In this document: in pieces, positions 42,872 through 51,276 of the stretch | Position numbering within the stretch: position 1 is the first letter of the stretch | How the letters are laid out: each line of letters opens with the position of its first letter | From: Bradyrhizobium stylosanthis | GTDB lineage: Bacteria; Pseudomonadota; Alphaproteobacteria; Rhizobiales; Xanthobacteraceae | Length of the DNA: 60,576 nucleotides | Direction: 5' to 3' | Assembly: GCF_001641335.1 (NCBI RefSeq) | Contig: NZ_LVEM01000012.1 | Location: 497 to 61,072 of the forward strand | Position numbers and translations under genes: made by a program | Notes under the pieces: generated by a model | Seen by the model: only the letters and a program-made list of their open reading frames with translations | Told to the model about the DNA's origin: nothing | The model's database searches: none

Positions 42872-44305
42872 TTACGCGCTCGCCTGCGTCACGAACTTCG
42901 TGTTGAGGTAACCCTCGATCGCCTCGAGGCCGCCTTCCGAGCCGTAGCCGGAATCCTTGATGCCGCCGAACGGCACTTCAGGCAGCGCGAGGCCGTGATG
43001 GTTGATCGAGACCATGCCGCTTTCGACATCGGCGCCGATCGCCTGCATCGTCTTGGTCGAGGTGGTGTAGGCATAGGCCGCAAGGCCGTAAGGCAGACGG
43101 TTGGCTTCGGCCACGACTTCGTCGTAGCTGCGGAACGAGGTGATCGGCGCCAGCGGGCCGAACGGCTCCTCGTTCATGATGCGGGCATCGCGCGGCACGT
43201 CGGTGATCACGGTCGGCTCGAAGAAGAAGCCTTCGTTACCGATACGCTTGCCGCCGGCCTGCACCTTGGCGCCGCGCTGCACGGCGTCGGAGACCAGACC
43301 TTCCATGGCGTCGACACGGCGCGGGTTTGCCAGCGGGCCCATGCGGGTGTCCTTGTCGAGGCCGTTGCCGACCTTGAGGCTCTTGGCGGCCGCGACGAAC
43401 TTGTCGACGAAGGGCTGGTAGACGCTTTCATGGACCAGGAACCGCGTCGGCGAGACGCAGACCTGGCCGGCGTTGCGGAACTTGTTGGCCGAGAGAATCT
43501 TCGCGGCGTTGTCGAGGTCGGCATCCGCGAACACGATCGCCGGGGCGTGGCCGCCGAGCTCCATGGTGACGCGCTTCATGTGCAGGCCGGCGAGCGCCGC
43601 CAGGTGCTTGCCGACCGCGGTCGAGCCGGTGAAGCTGATCTTGCGGATGATCGGATGCGGAATGAGATATTCCGACACTTCGGAGGGCACGCCGAACACG
43701 AGCTGGACGACACCCGGCGGAATGCCGGCGTCGGCATAGGCGCGCACCAGCTCCATGCAACTCGCGGGCGTCTCTTCCGGACCCTTGACGATGATCGAGC
43801 AGCCGGCGGCGAGCGCGGCCGAGATCTTGCGCACCGCCTGGTTGATCGGGAAATTCCAAGGCGTGAACGCGGCGACCGGGCCGACCGGCTCCTTGGTCAC
43901 GAGCTGGGAGACGTTGCCCATCCGCGGCGGCACGATGCGGCCATAGGCGCGGCGGGCTTCCTCGGAGAACCAGTCGATGAGGTCGCCGGCGAGCATGGTC
44001 TCGCCCTGCGCTTCGACCACCGGCTTGCCCTGTTCCATGGTCATCACGGGGGCGATCTCGGCGGCGCGCGAGCGGATGATGTCGGCGGCCTTGCGCATCA
44101 GCTTGTAGCGGTCGAACGGCGAGGTCTTGCGCCAGACCTCGAAGCCGGTCCTGGCGGCCTCCAGCGCGCGGTCGAGATCCGCCTTCGAGGCGTGCGGGGT
44201 CTTGCCGATCGGCTGGCCGGTGGCGGGATTGAGGATGTCCTCCGACTTGCCGGACGTGCCGTCGGTCCACTCGCCGGCAATGAACATTTGAACTTTCGGA
44301 TACAT
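42872..44305 (-). CDS. NAD(P)-dependent aldehyde dehydrogenase (succinate-semialdehyde type)
   Basis: The product is 477 residues in the ALDH superfamily: FTPWNFPINQAVRKIS, FTGSTAVGKHL, the catalytic Glu in TMELGGHAP and the catalytic Cys in NAGQVCVSPTR. The C-terminal IKDSGYGSEGG matches GabD-like enzymes. The start at 44305 is preferred over 44320 because GGAGG (44314-44318 on the complementary strand) lies 8 nt upstream. It follows the GMC gene by 95 bp on the same strand. In this context it might oxidise furfural or a dicarbonyl intermediate such as 2-oxoglutarate semialdehyde; a general succinate-semialdehyde role is equally possible. Confidence 0.88.
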   Translation of the reverse strand: MYPKVQMFIAGEWTDGTSGKSEDILNPATGQPIGKTPHASKADLDRALEAARTGFEVWRKTSPFDRYKLMRKAADIIRSRAAEIAPVMTMEQGKPVVEAQGETMLAGDLIDWFSEEARRAYGRIVPPRMGNVSQLVTKEPVGPVAAFTPWNFPINQAVRKISAALAAGCSIIVKGPEETPASCMELVRAYADAGIPPGVVQLVFGVPSEVSEYLIPHPIIRKISFTGSTAVGKHLAALAGLHMKRVTMELGGHAPAIVFADADLDNAAKILSANKFRNAGQVCVSPTRFLVHESVYQPFVDKFVAAAKSLKVGNGLDKDTRMGPLANPRRVDAMEGLVSDAVQRGAKVQAGGKRIGNEGFFFEPTVITDVPRDARIMNEEPFGPLAPITSFRSYDEVVAEANRLPYGLAAYAYTTSTKTMQAIGADVESGMVSINHHGLALPEVPFGGIKDSGYGSEGGLEAIEGYLNTKFVTQASA

Positions 44306-44400
44306 CCTTGGAGCCTCCATTTTCGGTCATCGGCGGGCCCAGCGCCCCACCGTTTCAAGCCGGCGCAGAGCTACACCGAAAGGGGCCCGGCGAAAAGGGA

Positions 44401-46116
44401 TCAATGATGCCGCAGCAGGGCATCGCTGATCTTCTCGGCGGCCATGATCACGGGAATGTTGGTATTGGCCGTCGGCAGCCGCGGCATGATCGAGGCGTCC
44501 GCCACGACGATGTTCTCGCTGCCGATCACCAGCCCCTGCGGATCGACCACCGCCATGGGATCGGCGGGATTTCCCATGCGGCAGGTGCCCACGGGGTGCC
44601 AGACGCCCAACACGCTCTGCCGCACGAAGGCCTCTAACGCGCGCTCGTCGGCGAGCGTCGCCTCGAAGGCGGTGCCGTTGAGCAGTGCGAACCGGATCAG
44701 CAGTTGTCGCAGGCCCGCGGGCACGTCGAGCATCGGTCCGAGGATCGAGGCGATGATGCGGTTGGCGGTGCCGTGCCGGCTCAGGCGCTTGATGCGCGGA
44801 GAATAGGAGGCCGGGAAGAAATCGCCGGCATGCGGATTGAGCGCGGAATGAACGACAAGCTTTGCGAGCAGCCGGACGGAAGCAACCATCCGTTCGAGAT
44901 CACGCGCATCGGACAGCAGGTTGAAATCGACCACCGGATAGATCCCGGGATCGCGGCTCGCCAGGGTCAGCGATCCGCTCGAATGCGGCCGGTTGCACCA
45001 GAGGAAATACAGCCCGAGCCGCGTGCCCAGCGCATGCCAACCGCCGCGCGCCGAGGCCGTGATGTACATGTCGGAGGGATCGCAGCCAGGATGCTCCGAG
45101 GAAAAGCGCATCGCTGCGAAATTGGGGCGCCGGCGGGCCAATGGCAGCCTGAGCGAGCGCGGCAGATATTGGCAGAAGGTCAGCGCGGGATGATCGCGCA
45201 GATTGCTGCCGACGCCGGGACTGTCGATGGCGACGGGGATGCCGAGCGCTTGCAGCGCCGCGCCAGGGCCGACGCCCGCCCGCATCAGGATCGCCGGCGA
45301 TTGCAGCGCGCCCGCGGTGAGGATCACGCGGCCCGCGCCGACGCTGAGCTTCTGACCGTGACGGATTACGATCACGCCTGTCGCGCGACGACCATCGAGC
45401 TTCAGCTGCTCGACCTCACGGTCGGCCCAGATGGTCAGATTCGCGCGCGCACGCGTTGCGGCATCGAGATAGCCTGCGGCGGTCGAGACGCGGCGGTCGT
45501 TGCGGTTGGAGAAGGCCGGCGGAAAGATGCCGTCATCGAATTCGCCGTTCTGGTCCTGCCGGAACGGCAGCCCGGTTGCCGACAAGGCCTCGCCCACCGC
45601 GCGGCCGAACCGCGGCATGGCTTCGCGCCCGATGCGGCGGATCGGGATCGGTCCCTGTTTGCCGTGCAGCGGACCATCGAAATCGAGATCAGTCTCGAGC
45701 TTGAGGAAATAGGGCAGCACGTCGGTCCAGCCCCAGCCCCGCGCGCCGAGATCGTGCCATTCGTCGTAGTCACGCGGCAGGCCGCGATTGGCCGACTGCA
45801 CGTTGATGCTGGAGCCGCCGCCCATCACCCGGCCCTGCTCATAGGAACGGACGACCGGCCTGCCCTCGGCATTGCGCCCGGCCGCGGCCGACAGGCCCGG
45901 CCAGATGTATTTGTCGCCGTAGAACAGCGGCATCGGATAGCTGTCGAGAATTTCGGACGGCGTTGCTTCGGGCGGCGTGTCCATCCCGGCTTCGATCAGG
46001 AGCACACGGCGGCGCCCGTCCGCCGAGAGCCGATTGGCCAGCACGCAGCCGGCCGAACCTCCGCCGACGATCACATCGTCGAAATGCAGCTCATCCATTC
46101 CCGTCTCGTGACGCAT
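44401..46116 (-). CDS. hmfH: GMC-family FAD oxidoreductase, HmfH-like
   Basis: The product is 571 residues. It has the N-terminal FAD motif VIVGGGSAGCVLANRL (about 15-30), GMC signature 1 around GRVMGGGSSINVQSANRG, signature 2 around GALQSPAILMRAGVGP, and the catalytic His in VWHPVGTCRMG followed by NTNIPVIMAAEK. GMC enzymes oxidise alcohols and aldehyde hydrates. With the CoA ligase, molybdenum hydroxylase and UbiD/UbiX genes upstream, the likely role is oxidation of hydroxymethylfurfural and its acids toward 2,5-furandicarboxylate. The symbol rests on synteny; choline or other alcohol dehydrogenase activity is the alternative. A Met at residue 7 is a possible start. Confidence 0.82.
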   Translation of the reverse strand: MRHETGMDELHFDDVIVGGGSAGCVLANRLSADGRRRVLLIEAGMDTPPEATPSEILDSYPMPLFYGDKYIWPGLSAAAGRNAEGRPVVRSYEQGRVMGGGSSINVQSANRGLPRDYDEWHDLGARGWGWTDVLPYFLKLETDLDFDGPLHGKQGPIPIRRIGREAMPRFGRAVGEALSATGLPFRQDQNGEFDDGIFPPAFSNRNDRRVSTAAGYLDAATRARANLTIWADREVEQLKLDGRRATGVIVIRHGQKLSVGAGRVILTAGALQSPAILMRAGVGPGAALQALGIPVAIDSPGVGSNLRDHPALTFCQYLPRSLRLPLARRRPNFAAMRFSSEHPGCDPSDMYITASARGGWHALGTRLGLYFLWCNRPHSSGSLTLASRDPGIYPVVDFNLLSDARDLERMVASVRLLAKLVVHSALNPHAGDFFPASYSPRIKRLSRHGTANRIIASILGPMLDVPAGLRQLLIRFALLNGTAFEATLADERALEAFVRQSVLGVWHPVGTCRMGNPADPMAVVDPQGLVIGSENIVVADASIMPRLPTANTNIPVIMAAEKISDALLRHH

Positions 46117-46161
46117 TTCAATAGGGCGGCGCGGCCACGGATGCGGCCGCGCCGGTTTGGC

Positions 46162-47493
46162 TCAGCGGAAATTGCCCTTGGTCTCGGGGATCACGATCGC
46201 CCCGATCAGGTAGACCACGAAGACGCCGACCGCGAAGTAGGCCAGCGACATCGGGATCTGCGCCGGGCTGGCGCTCACCAGCGAGACGAAGGTCGGCATC
46301 ATGCCGCCCAGCGCGAAGCCGATATTCCACGACAGGCCCGTGCCGCTGGCGCGCAGCGCGGTCGGGAAGCGCTCGTTGAGGAAGATCAGCACCGGCGCGT
46401 AACCGGCATTGCCGATGAAGGCGATGGCGAGCGCAAGCAGCGTGATCTGCGTCGTGTCCTTGGTGGCGGCGAGGTTGAGATAGCAGAGCGGCAGCAGCAC
46501 TGCCGCCAGCACGCCGATCAAGAGGAACGTCTTCTTGCGCCCGATCCAGTCGCTCAGCGCGCCGACCAGCACCGCCGAGAAGAACGCCGAAACGCTCGCG
46601 CCCATCAGGATCAGCGACGAGGTCTGGTTCGGGACCGCGTTGATGACCTTCAGGAAGCTCGGCAGATAGCCTGATGTCAGGTAGTAGCCGGCGCCGCCGC
46701 CGAAGGTGATCAGCAGGTTGACCAGCAGCACACCACGATATTCGCCCGAGAAAACGTCCCTGACCGGCGCCTTCGTGACCTTCGCCTGCTTGTTGCCCTG
46801 CTGGCGCTTGAGCTCCTTGAAGTACGGCGATTCTTCGAGGTTGCGGAAGATGAACCAGCCGAGCAGCGAGCTCAGCAGCCCCGAGAAGAACATGAAGCGC
46901 CAGCCCCACACCGCGAAGGCATCGCCGGGGAATACCGAGGATGTGATCAGGAAGATGAAGGACGCGAGCAATGCGCCGATGCCGGCACCGCCGCCGCCGA
47001 CCAGCCCCGACATCGCGCCGCGCCAATTCGCCGGCACGGACTCGGTGCCGATCGTGTGAGTGGAGGCCACGACGCCGCCGACGAAGATGCCTTGCACCAG
47101 GCGCAGGACCAGGAAAATGATCGGCGCGATCACGCCGACCTGGGCGATGGTCGGCAGCAGGCCGAACGCGGCCGTGCTGAGTCCGACGCCGACGATGGCG
47201 ATCAACATGGCCTGCTTGCGGCCGTGCACGTCGGCATAATGCCCGAACACCGCCGAGCCGAGTGGACGCATCAAGAGCGTAACCGCAAATGAGCCGTAGA
47301 CCGCCGCGAGCGACAGCGCCGCATTGCTCGACGGAAAGAACAGCGCACCGACGACCGGCGCCACGTAGAGCAGAATGAACAAATCGAACAGATCGAGTGC
47401 CCATCCGAGCACCGATGCGATGATCGCATTGACCATCTGCTTGTTGTCCGCCGACGCCTGCGCGCCCGCGACCGGCATATCCATCTCAGCCAT
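46162..47493 (-). CDS. MFS transporter (metabolite:H+ symporter type)
   Basis: This 443-residue, 12-TM carrier has the loop 2-3 motif GHYADVHGRKQAM and its second-half echo GALSDWIGRKKTF. VLRLVQGIFVGG in the fourth segment is typical of aromatic-acid and dicarboxylate symporters. GGGGGAGGT lies just upstream of the start. It sits between the GMC and HmfE-like genes, so it most likely imports furoate, furandicarboxylate or a related acid, as hmfT genes do in known clusters. A long central loop (about 215-245) is lysine/glutamine-rich. Confidence 0.88.
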   Translation of the reverse strand: MAEMDMPVAGAQASADNKQMVNAIIASVLGWALDLFDLFILLYVAPVVGALFFPSSNAALSLAAVYGSFAVTLLMRPLGSAVFGHYADVHGRKQAMLIAIVGVGLSTAAFGLLPTIAQVGVIAPIIFLVLRLVQGIFVGGVVASTHTIGTESVPANWRGAMSGLVGGGGAGIGALLASFIFLITSSVFPGDAFAVWGWRFMFFSGLLSSLLGWFIFRNLEESPYFKELKRQQGNKQAKVTKAPVRDVFSGEYRGVLLVNLLITFGGGAGYYLTSGYLPSFLKVINAVPNQTSSLILMGASVSAFFSAVLVGALSDWIGRKKTFLLIGVLAAVLLPLCYLNLAATKDTTQITLLALAIAFIGNAGYAPVLIFLNERFPTALRASGTGLSWNIGFALGGMMPTFVSLVSASPAQIPMSLAYFAVGVFVVYLIGAIVIPETKGNFR

Positions 47494-47570
47494 GTTGTTT
47501 TACCTCCCCCGTTTTGAATAGGCCGCGGTCCGCGCCATTGCGAACCGCGGCAGTGCGTTTGCGTCGCGTC

Positions 47571-48377
47571 TCAGCGGCCGGTGAATTTCGGCGGACGCTT
47601 GGCGTTGAAGGCCTCGACGCCTTCCTTGAAGTCCTCGGACTGGCGCAGGCGGCTGTAGCAATGGCCTTCGAGCTCGATGGCGATAGCGAGCGTCGAATCC
47701 TCGGTGTCGTTGAGGAGCTTCTTGGCGGTGCGCTGCGCCAGCGCCGAGAAGGTGCGGAGCTCGTCGACCAGTCTATCGGTCGCCTTCTCGAGCTCGGCGT
47801 CCGGCACGCATTCGGTGGCGATGCCCCAGTCATAAGCCTGCTTGGCCGAGATGCGCTTGGAGCGCATCACGATGTCCTTGGTGCGGGTGATGCCGACCAT
47901 CTTCTGCAGCCGGGCCGAACCGCCCGAGCCCGGGATCTGGCCGAGCTTCTGCTCCGGCAGCGCGTATTGCGTGGTCTCGGAGGCGATGCGGAAGTCGCAA
48001 GCCAGAGACAGCTCGAAGCCGACGCCGAAGCAATAGCCGCGATTGGCGACGATCACGGGTTTTGCACACCGCGCGGGCGCCGCGATGTTCCAGGCGAGCT
48101 TCGAGACGTGCTCGGGGCTCGCTTCCATGAAGCCGCCGATATTGCCGCCGCTGGAGAAGTGCTCGCCCTCGCCGCGCACCACGATGACGCGCACACGCGG
48201 ATCCTCGTCCAGCGTCTCGAAGGCGAGCCGGAGCTGGTCGCGCTGCGGCATCGCCACGACGTTGTAGGGCGGGCGTCCAAGAATGATGTCGGCGCGCTCA
48301 TGCGCCTCGTCGATCTCGACCTTGAACCCGTCGAGTTTTGCCAATCGGGGATCGGTAAAGGTATAGGCTGACGGCAT
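47571..48377 (-). CDS. hmfE: Crotonase-fold enzyme, HmfE-like (2-oxoglutaroyl-CoA hydrolase candidate)
   Basis: The product is 268 residues; GAAGGAAA precedes the start at 48377. Crotonase landmarks are GEHFSSGGNIGGF (oxyanion hole), YCFGVGFELSLACDFRIAS and ALPEQKLGQIPGSGGSARL, which keeps the first catalytic Glu (E142). The position of the second catalytic Glu of true hydratases is Asp here (D168 in TKDIVMRSKRISA). That fits a hydrolase or isomerase better than a standard enoyl-CoA hydratase. In the furoate pathway HmfE handles the ring-opened CoA ester and frees 2-oxoglutarate. The assignment is from synteny. Confidence 0.82.
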   Translation of the reverse strand: MPSAYTFTDPRLAKLDGFKVEIDEAHERADIILGRPPYNVVAMPQRDQLRLAFETLDEDPRVRVIVVRGEGEHFSSGGNIGGFMEASPEHVSKLAWNIAAPARCAKPVIVANRGYCFGVGFELSLACDFRIASETTQYALPEQKLGQIPGSGGSARLQKMVGITRTKDIVMRSKRISAKQAYDWGIATECVPDAELEKATDRLVDELRTFSALAQRTAKKLLNDTEDSTLAIAIELEGHCYSRLRQSEDFKEGVEAFNAKRPPKFTGR

Positions 48378-48408
48378 TTGAGTTTCCTTCTGTTGATGGG
48401 TGTGATGA

Positions 48409-49953
48409 TCAGGCCGCGTCCGACGGCGGCAGGCGCTCGGCCTCGTATTCTCCGGCGACGAGCAGTCGCCGCAGCAGCTTGCCGACCGGCGATTTCGGGA
48501 TCGCGTCGACGAAGACGTAGCGGCGGGGCCGCTTGAAATTGGCAAGGCCCGTGGTCCGGCAGAACTGCTCAAGCTCTCCTTCCGACACCGCGCGGTTGCG
48601 CTTGACGAAGGCGGCGACGACCTTGCCCCACTTCTCGTCGGCGACGCCGACCACCGCGACCTCGTCCACGGCGGGATGCAGCGACAGGCAGCTCTCGATC
48701 TCGACCGGCGAGACGTTCTCGCCGCCCGTGATGATCATGTCGTCGACGCGCCCGGTGACGAAGAGGTCGCCGTCGGGATCGACGTAGCCGGTGTCACCCG
48801 TGAAGTACCAACCCTCGCGCAGCGATTTTGCGTCCGCCTCGGGACGGCGCCAGTAGCCCTCGAAGGCCTCGTCGCCGGCGAGCGTGGCGATGATCTCGCC
48901 CTCCTCGCCGACTGCGGCAAGCTCTGCGACCGACTTCGCACCAATGCGCACGACCTTGACGTGCTGGTTCAGCCCCGCCTTGCCGGCCGAGCCGGGCTTT
49001 GCCGCGGCATTTTGGTCGATCGTGAACGTGTAGATCTCGGAGCTGCCATAGTGGTTGACGAACAGGTCCGGCTTGAACGCCTCGTTCAGCTTCTTCAGCA
49101 GGCCGTCGGTCATCGAGGCCCCGGCAAAGCCGAGCTTGCGCACGGTGGAAACGTTCGTCCTCGCAAACGCCTCGTGATGGACAAGATCGTGATAGAGCGT
49201 CGGCACCAGATAGAGGTTGGTGATCGCTTCCTTCTCGATCAGCGAGAGCGCCTGGCGGCTGTCATAGCGCGGCAGGCAGATGAATGTGCCGCCGATCAGC
49301 GACATCGCCAGCAGCGAGCGGACGCCCATGGTGTGATAGAGCGGCATCACGCCGAGCGTGCGCTCGCCCCGGCCGTAGAGGTTTTGCGCGACATGGGCGG
49401 TCGCGGCGGCGCGCTCGGCACGATGCCGTCGCGGCACGCCCTTCGGCCGCGAGGTCGTGCCCGAGGTGTAGAGCATGATCGACCAGGCATCGGTGCCGAC
49501 GCGTGGCTCGGCGTCGGGGGCACTATCCTTGATCAAATCGGAAAAGCTCGTCGCATCGCCCTTTCCGGGATCGACAGACACGCGCAGCAACTTACCGACG
49601 AGTGCCGAGCCCTGGACCGCCTCGGCGGAGATGTCCTGATAGCACACCGCGCAGGCTTCGGCATTCTCGATGCAGTAATCGAGCTCGTCGGCCTTGGCGC
49701 GCCAGTTGATCGGCGTGATGACGAGCCCGGCGAATTGGCAGGCCCAGTGCAGCGTCGCTGCCTCCCAGCGGTTCTGCAGCAACGTGACGACGTGATCGCC
49801 GGGCTTGAGGCCGAGACGGTCGAAGGACGCGACCAGCGCGGAGATCTTGCCGTACCATTGCCGGTAGGTCAGCCGGAGATCGCCGTCCACCAGTGCAATC
49901 GCATGCGGATCGCGCGCGGCGCTGGCCATGAAGCTGCTGGCGAGATCAAGCAT
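48409..49953 (-). CDS. hmfD: AMP-forming acyl-CoA ligase, HmfD-like (2-furoyl-CoA synthetase candidate)
   Basis: The product is 514 residues of the ANL superfamily: P-loop MLYTSGTTSRPKG, YGSSEIYTF, YFTGDTGYVDPDGDLFVTGRVDDMI and the catalytic lysine motif SPVGKLLRR near the C-terminus. The start at 49953 overlaps the end of the hmfC-like gene by 8 bp; the frame extends further upstream but would overlap more. It would activate 2-furoate with ATP and CoA to give the substrate of the adjacent molybdenum hydroxylase. It lies 31 bp upstream of the HmfE-like gene, in the same operon. Confidence 0.85.
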   Translation of the reverse strand: MLDLASSFMASAARDPHAIALVDGDLRLTYRQWYGKISALVASFDRLGLKPGDHVVTLLQNRWEAATLHWACQFAGLVITPINWRAKADELDYCIENAEACAVCYQDISAEAVQGSALVGKLLRVSVDPGKGDATSFSDLIKDSAPDAEPRVGTDAWSIMLYTSGTTSRPKGVPRRHRAERAAATAHVAQNLYGRGERTLGVMPLYHTMGVRSLLAMSLIGGTFICLPRYDSRQALSLIEKEAITNLYLVPTLYHDLVHHEAFARTNVSTVRKLGFAGASMTDGLLKKLNEAFKPDLFVNHYGSSEIYTFTIDQNAAAKPGSAGKAGLNQHVKVVRIGAKSVAELAAVGEEGEIIATLAGDEAFEGYWRRPEADAKSLREGWYFTGDTGYVDPDGDLFVTGRVDDMIITGGENVSPVEIESCLSLHPAVDEVAVVGVADEKWGKVVAAFVKRNRAVSEGELEQFCRTTGLANFKRPRRYVFVDAIPKSPVGKLLRRLLVAGEYEAERLPPSDAA

Positions 49954-50464
49954 CGGACGTCTCTTTTTTCGCTGAAGTGAGCTCTGCGGCGGCCTCAAGG
50001 GCCGCCTTGATGATCGGGGTGTAACCGGTGCAGCGGCAGATATGCCCGCTGAGCAAATCGCGGATCTCAGCCTCGGTCGGCGCCGGGTTCTTCGCGAGAT
50101 AGTGGTCGAGCGACATCAGGATGCCGGCGGTGCAGAAGCCGCACTGAAGCGCGTGGTTGCGGCGGAAGGCCTGCTGCAGCACGCCGAGCCGGTCCGCCGA
50201 GGGCGCGAGCCCTTCCACTGTCCTGAGCTCGCAGCCGTCGACCTGCGCCGCGAGCGTCAGGCAGGAGCGCGTCAGCATGCCGTCGACGATGACAGTGCAG
50301 GCACCGCAGACGCCGTGCTCGCAGCCGACATGGGTGCCGGTGGCGCCGAGCTGGTGGCGCAGGAAATCGGAGAGCAGCATGCGCGGCTCGGCCTCACCCT
50401 CGACCGGCTTGCCATTCAGCGAGAAACGAACGGCATGGCGGCTGTCAGCTTTGAGACGGGTCAT
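49946..50464 (-). CDS. hmfC: [2Fe-2S] subunit of molybdenum hydroxylase, HmfC-like
   Basis: The product is 172 residues. The plant-ferredoxin-type cluster ligands are C48, C53, C56 and C68 (GCEHGVCGACTV), and the second cluster ligands are C108, C111, C143 and C145 (QCGFC, CRC). This matches CoxS/XdhC-type small subunits. It carries electrons from the molybdenum site to FAD. Its ATG overlaps the stop of the FAD-subunit gene (ATGA) and its end overlaps the CoA ligase start. The frame runs upstream to 51028, but that part is the shadow of the FAD-subunit gene. Confidence 0.92.
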   Translation of the reverse strand: MTRLKADSRHAVRFSLNGKPVEGEAEPRMLLSDFLRHQLGATGTHVGCEHGVCGACTVIVDGMLTRSCLTLAAQVDGCELRTVEGLAPSADRLGVLQQAFRRNHALQCGFCTAGILMSLDHYLAKNPAPTEAEIRDLLSGHICRCTGYTPIIKAALEAAAELTSAKKETSDA

Positions 50465-51276
50465 TGCAGCACCTCGCCGATCAGATCGCGGCCGATCATG
50501 CGGACGAGGTCGCGGCGATAGCGCGCCGTGGCATGGACGTCGTCGCGGGCGCCGAGCTCGTAGGCGAAGGCATTGAGGGCATCGTCGAGCGCACTGCCTT
50601 CGAGCTTCGGCCAGTCGCGTGCGGTCGGCACATCGGCGACCCCGCCGACGGCGAGACGCACGCCGGATTGGGTTCTCATCGCTGCGCAGGCGACGATGGC
50701 GAAATCGCCGTGGCGGCGCGCGACCTCGCGGAAGGCGACGCGCGCCCCCTTCACGATTGGCAGTGATATGCCCTCGATCAGTTCGTCGTCGGCGCGTGCA
50801 GTCAGCATCATGCCCGCGAAGAAGTCCTTGGCAGCGACGCGGCGGCGCCGCCTGGCGCTGCGCAAGAGGACTTCGCCGCCGAGCGCGACCAGCGCCAGCG
50901 GCATCTCGGCGCTGGGATCGGCATGGGCGAGAGAGCCGCAAATGGTGCCGCGGCTGCGGGTCTGCATGTGACCGACCCAAGGCAGCGCCAGCGCCACGAG
51001 CGGCAGCGCCTCGGACAGCTTCGGCCATGCCAGCAAATCGGCCTGGCGCACGCCGGCTCCGATGACGACGGTCTCGCCCTCGCGCTCGATCCGGCGAAGC
51101 TCGTTGATCCGCATGATGTCGATCAAGAGCTTCGGCTTGGCGAGGCGCATGTTGAGCATCGCCATCAACGACTGCCCGCCCGCGAGCACGCGGGCATCGC
51201 CGCCCTGCTGCGCCAATCCGTCGAGGACGTCGCCGACGCTCTCGGCGCGGAGATAATCGAATGCGGGCGGCTTCAT
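50461..51276 (-). CDS. hmfB: FAD subunit of molybdenum hydroxylase, HmfB-like
   Basis: The product is 271 residues of the CoxM type: FDYLRAESVGDVLDGL, FAD-binding LAGGQSLMAMLNMRLAKP (about 32-48) and TICGSLAHADPSAEMPLALVALGG (about 110-133), and a C-terminal RRDLVRMIGRDL. It passes electrons between the iron-sulfur subunit and the external acceptor. Four-base overlaps with both neighbours enforce stoichiometric production of the three subunits. Confidence 0.92.
   Translation of the reverse strand: MKPPAFDYLRAESVGDVLDGLAQQGGDARVLAGGQSLMAMLNMRLAKPKLLIDIMRINELRRIEREGETVVIGAGVRQADLLAWPKLSEALPLVALALPWVGHMQTRSRGTICGSLAHADPSAEMPLALVALGGEVLLRSARRRRRVAAKDFFAGMMLTARADDELIEGISLPIVKGARVAFREVARRHGDFAIVACAAMRTQSGVRLAVGGVADVPTARDWPKLEGSALDDALNAFAYELGARDDVHATARYRRDLVRMIGRDLIGEVLQ

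Noticed and set aside
42995..44407. Plus-strand frame of 470 codons opposite the aldehyde dehydrogenase
   Set aside because: The aldehyde dehydrogenase on the minus strand is intact with catalytic Glu and Cys; the plus frame is a shadow.
44704..46674. Plus-strand frame of 656 codons opposite the GMC oxidoreductase
   Set aside because: The minus strand encodes a full GMC protein with all signatures; the plus product is Arg/Asp/His-rich and without domains.
50465..51028. N-terminal extension of the iron-sulfur subunit frame
   Set aside because: It is the shadow of the FAD-subunit gene and is arginine/proline-rich; the start at 50464 fits small subunits and overlaps the preceding stop.
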